DNA from: Aquimarina sediminis
GTDB lineage: Bacteria > Bacteroidota > Bacteroidia > Flavobacteriales > Flavobacteriaceae
Length of the DNA: 64,000 nucleotides
Assembly: GCF_002895435.1 (NCBI RefSeq)
Contig: NZ_POYJ01000011.1
Location: 145,527 to 209,526, forward strand
Direction: 5' to 3'
Shown here: piece after piece, positions 8,480-16,609 of the stretch
How the letters are laid out: every line of letters begins with the position of its first letter
Position numbering within the stretch: the stretch's first letter is position 1
Notes under the pieces: model-generated
Databases searched by the model: none
Seen by the model: the letters and a program-made list of their open reading frames with translations, nothing else
What the model was told of the DNA's origin: nothing
Translations under genes and position numbers: made by a program

Positions 8480-9832
8480 TTACTTTTTCTCTTTAGAAGT
8501 TTCTTTCCCCTTTGGGGTATAATAATTAGGAGGAAACCCATTAAGCTGACGCCACATTTCATACCAGATAGGCACATCTTCGAGCAAAGCAATAGTATGT
8601 GCTCCTGAGCCTACTCTTACATTTTTGGGCCATACATTTTCTCCTTCTTTTGGAGCAATCAGAATTCTGAATTTTCCATTATCGCTTATAAACGTTTCTA
8701 TAGCTACCACTTTTCCTGGATAGGTTCCAAAAGAGGCATTGGGCCAACCACTAAAGAAAATTGCGGGCCAGCCGTCAAATTCTATTCGTACATCCTCACC
8801 GATATGCATCAATGGCAAATCAATTGGATCTACATAAGTTTCTACAGCCAGATCATAATTGGTAGGCATAATACCCACCAGCTTTTCTCCTTCTTTAAAA
8901 GTCTCTCCGATACCAACCTTTATAGCTTTATTGATATATCCATCCTGGGGAGCAGTAATATAGTACAGGGCATTACGCATTTTGTAGTTTGTCGATTGGT
9001 TTTCGAGCTTGGTAACCTGTGCTTCTGCTTCAAATTGGTTTGACTCTGCCGTAAACTGATCACTTCTTGCCTTAGCAATCTTATCTGCGTATTCTGCAGC
9101 AATTCTGTTAATTTCTAATTCTGCATTAGTAACCTCATTTTCACTAACCAATAGTTTATTTTCCTGAGATACAAGCTTGGCCTGTGTTTCCTGAAGCTTT
9201 AAACGTTTTGCTTCTACATCTGCGGTCGCTTTTAGCCCTTCATTTTTTAATATTACGGTACGATCGTACTGTCGTTTTGCAATATCCAGATTAGTTTCGG
9301 CTGCCTGAAAATCAACTTTTGCACTTTCAACTTTTAGACGTGCTTGCTGTAATTTGTTTTCTGCTTGCGAGAGTTTTAGCTTACGTTGACTCCCTAATGC
9401 TATAATTTGGCTTTCTTGCGCTTTGATCTTCTCCTGATACGAGACTACTGATCGGCTTTTGGCATCTCGTTGTCTATTAGTTCGTTCTACTAATTGTGGG
9501 TCTTGGTAGGCATTTTTTATTTCAGAAATAAATAGAATTGTATCTCCTTTTTTAACAAAATCACCTTCTTTTACATACCACTTTTCAATACGCCCGGGAA
9601 TTGGTGATTGTATTGTTTGAGGACGTTGATCCGGAGTAAGCGTAGTTACAAAACCATTACCACTTACGTTTTGTGTCCAGGGTAAAAACAGAACGATGAT
9701 CCCCATTATAGCAAATGCTCCTAAGAAACGATTAAATAGCTTATTATGCTTCGAAGTAAATGCTTTTGAAAAAGCTGTATAACCTTCAAGGGATACTTTT
9801 TTATTAAGTTGATTATGAGATATATTAAGCAT
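8480..9832 (-). CDS. HlyD-family membrane fusion (adaptor) protein
   Basis: The 450-residue protein has one N-terminal membrane helix (about 37-53, GAFAIMGIIVLFLPW). A first lipoyl half follows (PIPGRIEKWYVKEGDFVKKGDTI, given in part), then a long coiled coil (about 115-290, rich in A, Q, K, E) and a second lipoyl half (YYITAPQDGYINKAIKVGIG). A beta-barrel end completes it (EDVRIEFDGWPAIFFSG). This is the architecture of adaptors linking inner-membrane exporters to TolC. The gene overlaps the ABC gene by 8 bp, and its stop codon lies 1 nt from the TolC start. Confidence 0.9.
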   Translation of the reverse strand: MLNISHNQLNKKVSLEGYTAFSKAFTSKHNKLFNRFLGAFAIMGIIVLFLPWTQNVSGNGFVTTLTPDQRPQTIQSPIPGRIEKWYVKEGDFVKKGDTILFISEIKNAYQDPQLVERTNRQRDAKSRSVVSYQEKIKAQESQIIALGSQRKLKLSQAENKLQQARLKVESAKVDFQAAETNLDIAKRQYDRTVILKNEGLKATADVEAKRLKLQETQAKLVSQENKLLVSENEVTNAELEINRIAAEYADKIAKARSDQFTAESNQFEAEAQVTKLENQSTNYKMRNALYYITAPQDGYINKAIKVGIGETFKEGEKLVGIMPTNYDLAVETYVDPIDLPLMHIGEDVRIEFDGWPAIFFSGWPNASFGTYPGKVVAIETFISDNGKFRILIAPKEGENVWPKNVRVGSGAHTIALLEDVPIWYEMWRQLNGFPPNYYTPKGKETSKEKK

Positions 9833-11498
9833 TATTCTTATTTTTTGAGGTTATTTTCCCTTCGCAAATCGTAATGGTTTGGTTACAATCATTTTTCCAT
9901 TGCCTATTCCTACTAGAAACCACAAGTGCCCATGGGCGTTCCGCTGCGGTTAAATATTTTATAATTCTTGTAGCTTCATCTTTTTCAAAATGCTCTAATG
10001 GGTCTTTGAGAAGAAGTAATTTGGGGTTATGAATAATTGCTCTAGCCAAGACAATACGCTTGGATACCGTAAATGGTATCTGTTGACCCTCGGGATGTAA
10101 TATAGTATTAATCCCATTGGGCTGCTCTTTGATAAAAGAAAGTAACCCAGTATTCTTAAGTACACTGTGTAATTGTTCTTGCGGTATGTCAGTACGACCA
10201 AAAGTAATATTTTCCAAAATTGTACCTTCAAAAGGGAACTGCCCTGGTAATACCTGTCCTATATATGATCTATATTTATTAAGCCAAATCCCTTTTATAG
10301 AGACATCATTGATATATAGAGCTCCACTTGTTGGTGAAATAAGACCTGAAAGAATCTTTAGCAAAGTGGTTTTTCCACTTCCGGACGCTCCATCAAAAAG
10401 AATACGATCTGACTTTTCTATATTAAAATCAATATTACTCAATACCTCCTTCTCTTCTACGGTAGTATATTTAAGACCATCTAGTTCTATATGTAACTCA
10501 TCTGTATTGGCAAATGGATCCTTACCAGATTGTACCTCTAAACTTTTATCTACCACCTGACCAATTTTTTCTAGAGAAGTCAATACATCATAAAAAGATT
10601 CAAGTCCTTTGATCAATTTCTCTACAGAACCGATCACTAATAAGATAATAATCTCTGCGGCTACAAACTGACCAATATTCATTTGTTGATTAAGTACTAA
10701 TAAGCCACCTATAACCAATAATCCAGCGGTTACTAAAACTTTGAAACCAATAAGCTGAATAAATTGAAGTACTAACACTTTGAAATGACTCTCCCGTGCT
10801 TCTAGATACTCAGTTGTAAGATCATCATTGCGATTCATTGCGAGATTTGTAATACCCGAAAGTTTGAAACTAATTAATGAACGTGATACTTCTTGTATCC
10901 AGTGTGCCACTTTATATTTACTTTTCGACTCCAAAATACTGGTATCCAAACCTTTTTTGGCAGTAAATTTGAATACTACATAAATAAGTAATACCAATAG
11001 CAATCCATAAATAATAAAAAAAGGATGGTAGAAAGAAAGGAGCATCAATCCAAATATAATTTGAAGCGCCGCAGCCGGAAAATCTATCAAGATCTTTGAA
11101 AGTCCTTTTTGTATCGTCAGTACATCAAAAAATCGATTGGCTAATTCTGGCGGATAATAATTACGAAGCTCTTCTACTTTAATTTTCGGAAAACGGTATG
11201 CAAATTCAAAAGAAGCTCTGGTAAATATTTTTTGTTGCATGTTTTCTAGAATTCTTACCTGCATTAACTGCAAAACTCCCTGAAAAGCCACCCCAATTGT
11301 AACAAGTACAACCAGAACGATCCAGGATGTAGAGACTTGTGCTCCTTGTATAAGATTAATTATGGCTTGTATTCCTAATGGTAAGGTAAGTGCTACCAGA
11401 CCAGCAAAAATAGCATAGTAAAAAATCTGACGAATATCTTTTTTATCGAGTTGTAGAAGGCTTGTGAAACGTTTCCACGGAGACATTGTTTCTTTCAT
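9825..11498 (-). CDS. Type I secretion ABC exporter with a degenerate ATPase site
   Basis: This 557-residue fusion has about five to six membrane helices in residues 1-320 and a nucleotide-binding domain in about 340-557, without an N-terminal peptidase domain. Walker A is intact (GASGSGKTT) and a Q-loop is recognisable (YIGQVLPGQFPFEGTI). The signature LSGGQ is replaced by FTVSK before RIVLARA. The Walker B region reads LLLLKDPLEHF, so the aspartate is lysine and the next glutamate is aspartate. The switch-histidine region reads VVSSRNRQW. I therefore expect weak or absent ATP hydrolysis. The usual explanation would be a structural or slowly cycling transporter. Its partners are the HlyD and TolC proteins encoded downstream. 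Substrate unknown. Confidence 0.85.
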   Translation of the reverse strand: MKETMSPWKRFTSLLQLDKKDIRQIFYYAIFAGLVALTLPLGIQAIINLIQGAQVSTSWIVLVVLVTIGVAFQGVLQLMQVRILENMQQKIFTRASFEFAYRFPKIKVEELRNYYPPELANRFFDVLTIQKGLSKILIDFPAAALQIIFGLMLLSFYHPFFIIYGLLLVLLIYVVFKFTAKKGLDTSILESKSKYKVAHWIQEVSRSLISFKLSGITNLAMNRNDDLTTEYLEARESHFKVLVLQFIQLIGFKVLVTAGLLVIGGLLVLNQQMNIGQFVAAEIIILLVIGSVEKLIKGLESFYDVLTSLEKIGQVVDKSLEVQSGKDPFANTDELHIELDGLKYTTVEEKEVLSNIDFNIEKSDRILFDGASGSGKTTLLKILSGLISPTSGALYINDVSIKGIWLNKYRSYIGQVLPGQFPFEGTILENITFGRTDIPQEQLHSVLKNTGLLSFIKEQPNGINTILHPEGQQIPFTVSKRIVLARAIIHNPKLLLLKDPLEHFEKDEATRIIKYLTAAERPWALVVSSRNRQWKNDCNQTITICEGKITSKNKNNA

Positions 11499-11629
11499 TT
11501 TAATTAAAAAAGGGCATTAAAAATTCTAGGATTTATAGTGTATTAATCCATCTCGGTTAGTAGTATAGTTTAGTAATCTAGTAGCTATTGGCAACAGTAT
11601 ATCGCTGCATCCACATAGTTATCAAAGTA

Positions 11630-11959
11630 TTAAACTACATCCGGTGGAGGAATAGGAATCTCCATATCAAAACCGTAACATATCAGTGAATTGTTGGTAT
11701 CATTAGAAACAGCAATAGAATAATGAGAATGATCAAATGGACTTACTATCTGTAATTTTAATTTATTGTCCTTATGATCATCTTCTTGTTTCTCTTCTTT
11801 ATCCGTGTCTTCTTCACTATCCACCTCTACTAATTCATAGGTGAAATCTGTAACCAAAGCCAACATTTGAGTTATTGGTTGAATACCCATAGCAAACAGC
11901 ATCATTACTATCATGAAATGCCTGAAAAATGCTTTTATGTATATTCTCTTTAAACTCAT
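11630..11959 (-). CDS. Small exported or membrane-anchored acidic protein of unknown function
   Basis: The protein has 109 residues. Residues 10-36 form a hydrophobic signal or anchor (FFRHFMIVMMLFAMGIQPI), followed by a strongly acidic and lysine-rich linker (VEVDSEEDTDKEEKQEDDHKD) and a C-terminal end with IPIPPPDVV. I do not recognise a family. Its start overlaps the TetR stop by 4 bp, and the ABC exporter follows about 130 bp downstream, so it probably belongs to the efflux operon, for example as a small accessory or sensing protein. The reading frame is supported mainly by the overlap and the signal-like N-terminus. Confidence 0.65.
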   Translation of the reverse strand: MSLKRIYIKAFFRHFMIVMMLFAMGIQPITQMLALVTDFTYELVEVDSEEDTDKEEKQEDDHKDNKLKLQIVSPFDHSHYSIAVSNDTNNSLICYGFDMEIPIPPPDVV

Positions 11960-12624
11960 TTAATCATTTTTATTACTAGATCATTATAGAAACGGACTAT
12001 ATTATTTTTTCCTTCTTTAACATCTGTAAGAGATGGTAAATGTTTTGAAAAAAAACGTTGATGATGAGCTCCTTCAATAACTGTCGAAACCAACATATGA
12101 GGAAATTCGAACTCAGGATTTACCTCTAATACAATATCACTTATCCGTTCTACAACCCGCTTATACGTTTTATAATATCCTTTTTCATTTTCTTTATCGA
12201 TATCTTTGGTATGATACGCTTTTGAAGATTCTGCAATAATTATCCTATTAAGAACAACTTCATTAATGTATGAAAATGAATTATCTTGTATTACAGGTTC
12301 TGTTACTATCTGTATTGCACTTGTAAGCTTAACTTCTGGTGAGTTAACATTTGTTGTTGCAAATACCAATTTGTATTCTATCCAACTCCAATACCAACTT
12401 ATAAGATATACCAAAAGGGTGTGCTTACTATCAAAATAACGATAAATAGAACTTTCATTAGAACCTATTCGTACTCCAAGTTTTTTAAATGTAAACCCTT
12501 CAAATCCTAATTCATCTATCATATCGATACTGGTGCTTACTATTTTCTTTCCCAAGTCTGTCGATTCAGGATTTTTAGTATACAGTTCAGGACTGATAGT
12601 GATATTTATTTGCAGGTTTTTCAT
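11956..12624 (-). CDS. TetR-family transcriptional regulator
   Basis: The 222-residue protein has a TetR-type helix-turn-helix in about residues 25-72 (IVSTSIDMIDELGFEGFTF, then KLGVRIGSNESSIYRYFDSK). A helical ligand-binding region follows that has no clear family signature. A perfect 17-bp palindrome sits on its own promoter (12641-12657), which points to autorepression. It is the first gene of the operon running into the small acidic protein, ABC exporter, HlyD and TolC. By analogy with other TetR-led efflux operons it should release the promoter when a toxic or signalling compound binds. Confidence 0.9.
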   Translation of the reverse strand: MKNLQINITISPELYTKNPESTDLGKKIVSTSIDMIDELGFEGFTFKKLGVRIGSNESSIYRYFDSKHTLLVYLISWYWSWIEYKLVFATTNVNSPEVKLTSAIQIVTEPVIQDNSFSYINEVVLNRIIIAESSKAYHTKDIDKENEKGYYKTYKRVVERISDIVLEVNPEFEFPHMLVSTVIEGAHHQRFFSKHLPSLTDVKEGKNNIVRFYNDLVIKMIK

Positions 12625-12632
12625 ATGCTGTG

Positions 12633-12657
12633 CAAATATATAATAGTAATACTATTA
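12633..12657 (-). promoter_or_regulatory. Promoter -7 box and overlapping palindromic operator of the TetR operon
   Basis: On the minus strand, TATATTTG (complement of 12633-12640) fits the Bacteroidota -7 consensus TAnnTTTG and lies 9 bp before the TetR ATG region. Immediately upstream is the perfect palindrome TAATAGTA-A-TACTATTA at 12641-12657. An operator placed between the -33 and -7 elements is a standard layout for a repressor controlling its own operon. The -33 TTG is not convincing. Confidence 0.6.
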
Positions 12658-12803
12658 AAAAAAGAAGTTTAACTTTATTTTATAAGAGTAAGAGTACTAA
12701 CTCTGTATTGAATTGTATTAACATTCATATATACATATCGCTACCATACCAAGTATCTTAATCATATAACCAATATGCATAAACTCATCTTGGATTATAG
12801 ACA

Positions 12804-13256
12804 TTATTTACTTTCGAGTATTTTTTTGAGATTAATTAATCCCGCTTTAGCTCTTTTTTTCAAAATTAATTTAACAATAGGCAAAAGAAACATTTTAAAG
12901 AAAAAGCTTTTTGACCTACTTTCCATTTTAAAATAAAGGTATGTTTTATCCTCACTCCTTTTCTTAAAATTCAAAGTCATTCTTGGAAACAATGGAAAAA
13001 AATTTCCTTCGGTAACATAGATCTTATTTTTTATTACCTCCTTTACTTGGATTAAAATTTTTACAGTACCTCCAAAAGGTTTTTTAGCTGTTTCCAAATA
13101 CTCTTTACCTATAGTAGCACTAGGTAATTTATCCTTAGACCTAATGCTTATAACATCAGGAAACCATAACCCAAAATTTCCCATGTCAGAAGTAAATTCA
13201 AAAACATCGTTAATATTTGAGTTTATTTCAATTTCGTTTTTGGTGAGTATTACCAT
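12804..13256 (-). CDS. SRPBCC (START/polyketide-cyclase-like) family protein
   Basis: The 150-residue protein has the typical opening of SRPBCC proteins (EIEINSNINDVFEFTSDMGN, then WFPDVISI) and the central beta strands ending in FKMES. A C-terminal amphipathic helix follows (LLPIVKLILKKRAKAGLINL). Such proteins bind hydrophobic ligands in a deep cavity. No enzymatic motif is visible. It is a single gene with an ATACC-AATC-GGTAT inverted repeat 25 bp upstream. Function beyond lipid or small-molecule binding cannot be given. Confidence 0.8.
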   Translation of the reverse strand: MVILTKNEIEINSNINDVFEFTSDMGNFGLWFPDVISIRSKDKLPSATIGKEYLETAKKPFGGTVKILIQVKEVIKNKIYVTEGNFFPLFPRMTLNFKKRSEDKTYLYFKMESRSKSFFFKMFLLPIVKLILKKRAKAGLINLKKILESK

Positions 13257-13280
13257 TATTTTTCTATTTTACCATAGTGG

Positions 13281-13294
13281 ATACCAATCGGTAT
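13281..13294. promoter_or_regulatory. Inverted repeat upstream of the SRPBCC gene
   Basis: ATACC-AATC-GGTAT (5-bp arms) lies 25 bp upstream of the SRPBCC start. Its form resembles TetR-family half-sites with a CGGT core. It differs from the palindrome at 12641, so another regulator would be needed. Chance occurrence is possible for such a short repeat. Confidence 0.3.
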
Positions 13295-13317
13295 ATAAAA
13301 ATAGTAAATACAAATAA

Positions 13318-13343
13318 AAAGCCAGACAAAACTATCTGGCTTT
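13318..13343. terminator. Bidirectional intrinsic terminator
   Basis: AAAGCCAGA (13318-13326) and TCTGGCTTT (13335-13343) form a stem with an 8-nt loop, with A-rich sequence before it and T-rich sequence after it on both strands. It lies between the YCII-like gene stop (13422, leftward) and the SRPBCC promoter. Related GCCAGACAATATTGTCTGGC stems recur near 54650, 58400 and 61720. Confidence 0.75.
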
Positions 13344-13421
13344 AGTAAATTTTTAAAAAAATAAGTACTTCATTACAAGTAAATTATGACAAATACCTAG
13401 AAAAAGTTAATTTTGTAATTT

Positions 13422-13856
13422 CTAATTGATCCTTTCCACTTTTTTTATAGGTCGGATTATTATTTCCCAACCATCTTCTTCAAATCTTGGGTCGGCTTTG
13501 GCAATAGTGATTGCTTCTTCCATATCATTTGCCAGAATATGATAATACCCTGCAATGGTCATTTTATTCTTGCTTATCGAGGTTTCACTAAAAACTTTCT
13601 TTTTAAATGATATCTTGATTCCTTCCATTCCCAAGGGTTGAGCATCTTTTAGGTTCCCCGCTTTTGCCAACTTTTGAATATAAGCTCCAATTTTTTGAAT
13701 ATGTAATTGCTGTTGTTTTGATGATAGATCGGCCACTCGATTACCATCTGAATAGACAAAATACATAAACTCTTTTTGCCCTTCTTTTATATCTGATTGA
13801 CAAACACTGCTATACACGGGTACAAAAACTAATAAAACAATAATGATTTTTTTCAT
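13422..13856 (-). CDS. Exported YCII-related (DGPF-like) protein
   Basis: The 144-residue protein begins with a signal peptide (MKKIIIVLLVFVPVYSSVCQ). The mature part has the pattern of YCII-related proteins: KEFMYFVYSDG, then QQQLHIQKIGAYIQKLAKAG, then IAGYYHILANDMEEAITIAK and a final WEIIIRPI strand. Most relatives are cytosolic, so the signal peptide is the notable point. YCII domains form ferredoxin-like folds and sometimes have small-molecule or peroxidase-like roles. None can be assigned here. It appears to be a single-gene unit followed by the terminator at 13318. Confidence 0.75.
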   Translation of the reverse strand: MKKIIIVLLVFVPVYSSVCQSDIKEGQKEFMYFVYSDGNRVADLSSKQQQLHIQKIGAYIQKLAKAGNLKDAQPLGMEGIKISFKKKVFSETSISKNKMTIAGYYHILANDMEEAITIAKADPRFEEDGWEIIIRPIKKVERIN

Positions 13857-14190
13857 GATTTTCTTTTTAAGTATTTAACTATATCTATAAAACAATTGTG
13901 CATGAGAAAAAGGGACAATTTTTGATGCTATTTTGATATAGACACCTTTATACATTATCCGATAACATTCGAGATCCCTTTTCAAAAGGATATCGAGGGT
14001 ATAAAAAACTCCATCAAATAAGATTTTTTCATATAAATACATGCTATTTATACATTCTTTAAGGCGTTAAACCACCCATATTCTACATAGATTAAGTATA
14101 TTTGGAATAGGGTAAAAATTAAGAGTAGATTGAAAAAAATGATAAAATCATATTCATACGTTTTTTTTCTATTCTGGCTAAGGACTATTT
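13857..14190. other. Divergent regulatory spacer between YCII-like and Fur genes
   Basis: No gene is seen. An imperfect hairpin spans about 13969-13997, centred on CCTTTT-C-AAAAGG at 13977-13989. The promoters of both flanking genes should lie here, but I could not place a clear TAnnTTTG box. Confidence 0.4.
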
Positions 14191-14619
14191 ATGAGTACAC
14201 AAAAAGACATTGAAGAATTACTTCAATCACATAAGCTGAAAAAAACTTCTGCTCGAATAGAAATGCTTAAAATCTTTATGAACTATACGTATGCATTATC
14301 TGCCAAAGAAGTAATCTCTCATATGAAAGTGAATCATGATAGAGTAACAATTTATCGTGCATTAAGCTCTTTTGAAAAACACGGAATATTACATAAAGCT
14401 TCTGAGGATAGTCACGGCATACGGTATGCATTATGTAGCCATGAATGCCCTGAAGAAGTACATACAGATGAGCATGTGCATCTGATCTGTAAGCAATGCT
14501 CACAAACGTATTGTCTAGAGGATATCAAAATACCTAAAATCAAGACTTTAGAAAAATTCTTAGTTCAAAAGATAAATTACACAATCAATGGTATTTGTAA
14601 CGGATGCCTTTCTAGCTAA
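14191..14619 (+). CDS. Fur-family metal-responsive transcriptional regulator (Fur/Zur/PerR type)
   Basis: The 142-residue protein has the winged-helix N-terminal domain of Fur proteins (KLKKTSARIEMLKIF, ALSAKEVISHM, then DRVTIYRALSSFEKHGILHK). Its metal region contains HECPEEVHTDEHVHLIC and CKQC at about 88-112, and the C-terminal CNGC completes a structural CxxC...CxxC zinc site. The His-rich stretch HTDEHVH is like Zur and Fur sensory sites. I cannot tell the metal. The methyltransferase gene starts 8 bp downstream and is probably cotranscribed. The 7-1-7 type palindrome at 27673-27689 is a possible target, by analogy with Fur-family operators. Confidence 0.9.
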   Translation: MSTQKDIEELLQSHKLKKTSARIEMLKIFMNYTYALSAKEVISHMKVNHDRVTIYRALSSFEKHGILHKASEDSHGIRYALCSHECPEEVHTDEHVHLICKQCSQTYCLEDIKIPKIKTLEKFLVQKINYTINGICNGCLSS

Positions 14620-14627
14620 AGAAAGTA

Positions 14628-15236
14628 ATGAACAACACTTGGAATTCTCATTATCATTTTTTTGACAAAAAAAAACACCCTCCTGCTGCAACCTTAAACT
14701 TTGCTCTTTCTCTTTTTCAAAAAAACGAAACAGCACAACAAAACAAATTGGCAATAGATTTGGGTTGTGGAAATGGCATAGATACTTTTGCTTTGCTTCA
14801 GGAAAACTGGCATGTGCTAGCGATTGACAAACAAAATGAAGCGTTATTACGAATTAAAGAAAATACTCCTGAAGAATATTCAAAACAACTTCAATTGGAT
14901 TTAAACCCCTTTGAAAATATTAAGAAACTACCTGCATGTCAGCTCGTTAATGCCACATTTAGCTTACCATTTTGCCATCCTAATGGTTTTGACAAATTAT
15001 GGTATCATCTTACAAACTCGCTAACTGAAAAAGGGATTTTTAGCGGGCATTTCTTTGGCATTAATGATTCCTGGAATTCTAATACAGAAATGACATTTCA
15101 TACTGAGAAACAGATTAAAGATTTATTTACCAATTTTAATATCGAATATTACAAAGAGATAGAAAAACAGGGTAAAACAATTTCTGGAAAAGAAAAGTAT
15201 TGGCACGTTTTTCATATTGTAGCGCAGAAAAAATGA
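14628..15236 (+). CDS. Class I SAM-dependent methyltransferase (TehB/UbiE-like)
   Basis: The 202-residue protein shows the SAM-binding motif I AIDLGCGNGIDTFAL (about 42-56), the acidic end of strand 2 LAIDKQ (about 65-70), and LDLNPFENI with later strands CQLVNATFSLPF and GIFSGHFFG. The opening (WNSHYHFFDKKKHPP) matches small TehB-like enzymes that methylate metalloids or small molecules. The substrate is unknown. The gene follows the Fur regulator by 8 bp and ends 6 bp from the convergent MATE gene. Confidence 0.85.
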   Translation: MNNTWNSHYHFFDKKKHPPAATLNFALSLFQKNETAQQNKLAIDLGCGNGIDTFALLQENWHVLAIDKQNEALLRIKENTPEEYSKQLQLDLNPFENIKKLPACQLVNATFSLPFCHPNGFDKLWYHLTNSLTEKGIFSGHFFGINDSWNSNTEMTFHTEKQIKDLFTNFNIEYYKEIEKQGKTISGKEKYWHVFHIVAQKK

Positions 15237-15242
15237 TCTGTT

Positions 15243-16607
15243 TTACTTTTGAAAAACAATATTTTCTGTAGCAGGACCAATGAGTTTTCTCAATTCAGAA
15301 TAAGAAACGATCCACAAGATTAATGTATAGAGTATATTTTCGATAACCAAAGTATAGTAAATGCCATTAATTCCAAATATTTGAGGTAAAAACCATATTA
15401 ATGGTAGGAATAAAACAATTTGTCTTCCTATCGGAAACATACTGGCAAGTTTTCCTTTTCCAATTGCTTGGAAAAAAATAATACTACTAGACGCAATTGG
15501 CAACAAAAACAACACGGTCAAAATACTTCTTAGATTAAAAATCTCCTGAGTATTTAAAACCATATCAGGAACCATTAGTTGTATACAATATTCAGGAAAA
15601 ATTAGCACGGGCACCATCAAAATCAAAATAAATGAAATACCTCCAATTCTAAACGTTCTCATCGCTTCAATACATCTAGAAAAATTAGACGCTCCAAAAT
15701 TAATTCCGATAATTGGTTGCATTGGTTGTAAAAGTCCTAAAACGGGGATTGCCAAGAAGGAGAACAATCTAAACGCTGCGCTAAAAAAAGCAATATCATG
15801 AGAAGTGCCATATCCCGCCAAAGTTCTAAATAAAAAAAACTGCTTTATCACATTAGACAATTGCATCACAAAAGCAGATGTACCTACATTGACTACATCT
15901 TTAATGATACTTTTTTCAATCCTTACTCCAAAGCTTCCTGTCTTAAAAGATGCCTTTCCATTAATAAAATAAAAAGAAGTCATTATCGAATATATCAACA
16001 TAGATAATATACTACTCCATGCGGCTCCATCTATACCCAAGGAAAAAGTACGAATAAATAAAGGAGTCAATGAGATATTTAACAATACAGAGATTACTGT
16101 AAATGTCATTGCCTGTTTGATTTTACCTTCAGACCTGATAAGCCCATTTGCAGAAAGACCGTAGATACTAAAAAAAATTCCCAAAACAGATATTTCGAAA
16201 TATGAAATTCCATAATCGAGCATAGCTCCTTTGGCTCCCATAAAAGTTACCAGTTCTTTAGAAAACAATAGACCAATAATCATCAATACCATTGTACTAA
16301 TGAGTGACAATGCGATCATATTGGGAATCACCTTTTGTTGTTTCTCAATATCATTGGCTCCAATGGCTCTACTTAAAACAGAAGATGATCCAGCAGCAAT
16401 AAAAACAGTAACACTAGTAATTACCAAAGTGAGCGGAAACAAAAGTGAAATCCCTGCAAACGCTTTTACATCAACAAAATGGCTCACATATATGGCATCT
16501 ACAAGAGAGTTAATAGAAATAACCATCATTCCTAAAATCCCCGGCAAAGAAAGTTTCCACATTAACTGCCAAAGATTATCTTTTAATATATCAGGTTTTT
16601 TCTTCAC
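15243..16607 (-). CDS. MATE-family efflux transporter (last gene of the peptide operon)
   Basis: The 454-residue protein has about twelve hydrophobic helices and the two-fold MATE pattern (LWQLMWKLSLPGILGMMVI at the start, then AGSSSVLSRAIGAND, later GINFGASNFSRCIEAM). The start codon is GTG at 16607, 2 bp after the stop of the DUF5916 gene, so translation is probably coupled to the upstream operon. MATE proteins export organic compounds against Na+ or H+ gradients. In methanobactin operons a MATE protein (MbnM) is associated with export of the chalkophore, and a similar export job for the peptide encoded at 27504-27614 is my inference. It could equally be a general drug exporter. Confidence 0.9.
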   Translation of the reverse strand: MKKKPDILKDNLWQLMWKLSLPGILGMMVISINSLVDAIYVSHFVDVKAFAGISLLFPLTLVITSVTVFIAAGSSSVLSRAIGANDIEKQQKVIPNMIALSLISTMVLMIIGLLFSKELVTFMGAKGAMLDYGISYFEISVLGIFFSIYGLSANGLIRSEGKIKQAMTFTVISVLLNISLTPLFIRTFSLGIDGAAWSSILSMLIYSIMTSFYFINGKASFKTGSFGVRIEKSIIKDVVNVGTSAFVMQLSNVIKQFFLFRTLAGYGTSHDIAFFSAAFRLFSFLAIPVLGLLQPMQPIIGINFGASNFSRCIEAMRTFRIGGISFILILMVPVLIFPEYCIQLMVPDMVLNTQEIFNLRSILTVLFLLPIASSSIIFFQAIGKGKLASMFPIGRQIVLFLPLIWFLPQIFGINGIYYTLVIENILYTLILWIVSYSELRKLIGPATENIVFQK

Positions 16608-16609
16608 AC

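Noticed and set aside
8478..8592. N-terminal extension of the TolC-like gene to 8592
   Set aside because: It would overlap the HlyD gene by over 100 bp and hide the signal peptide. The ATG at 8478 fits better.
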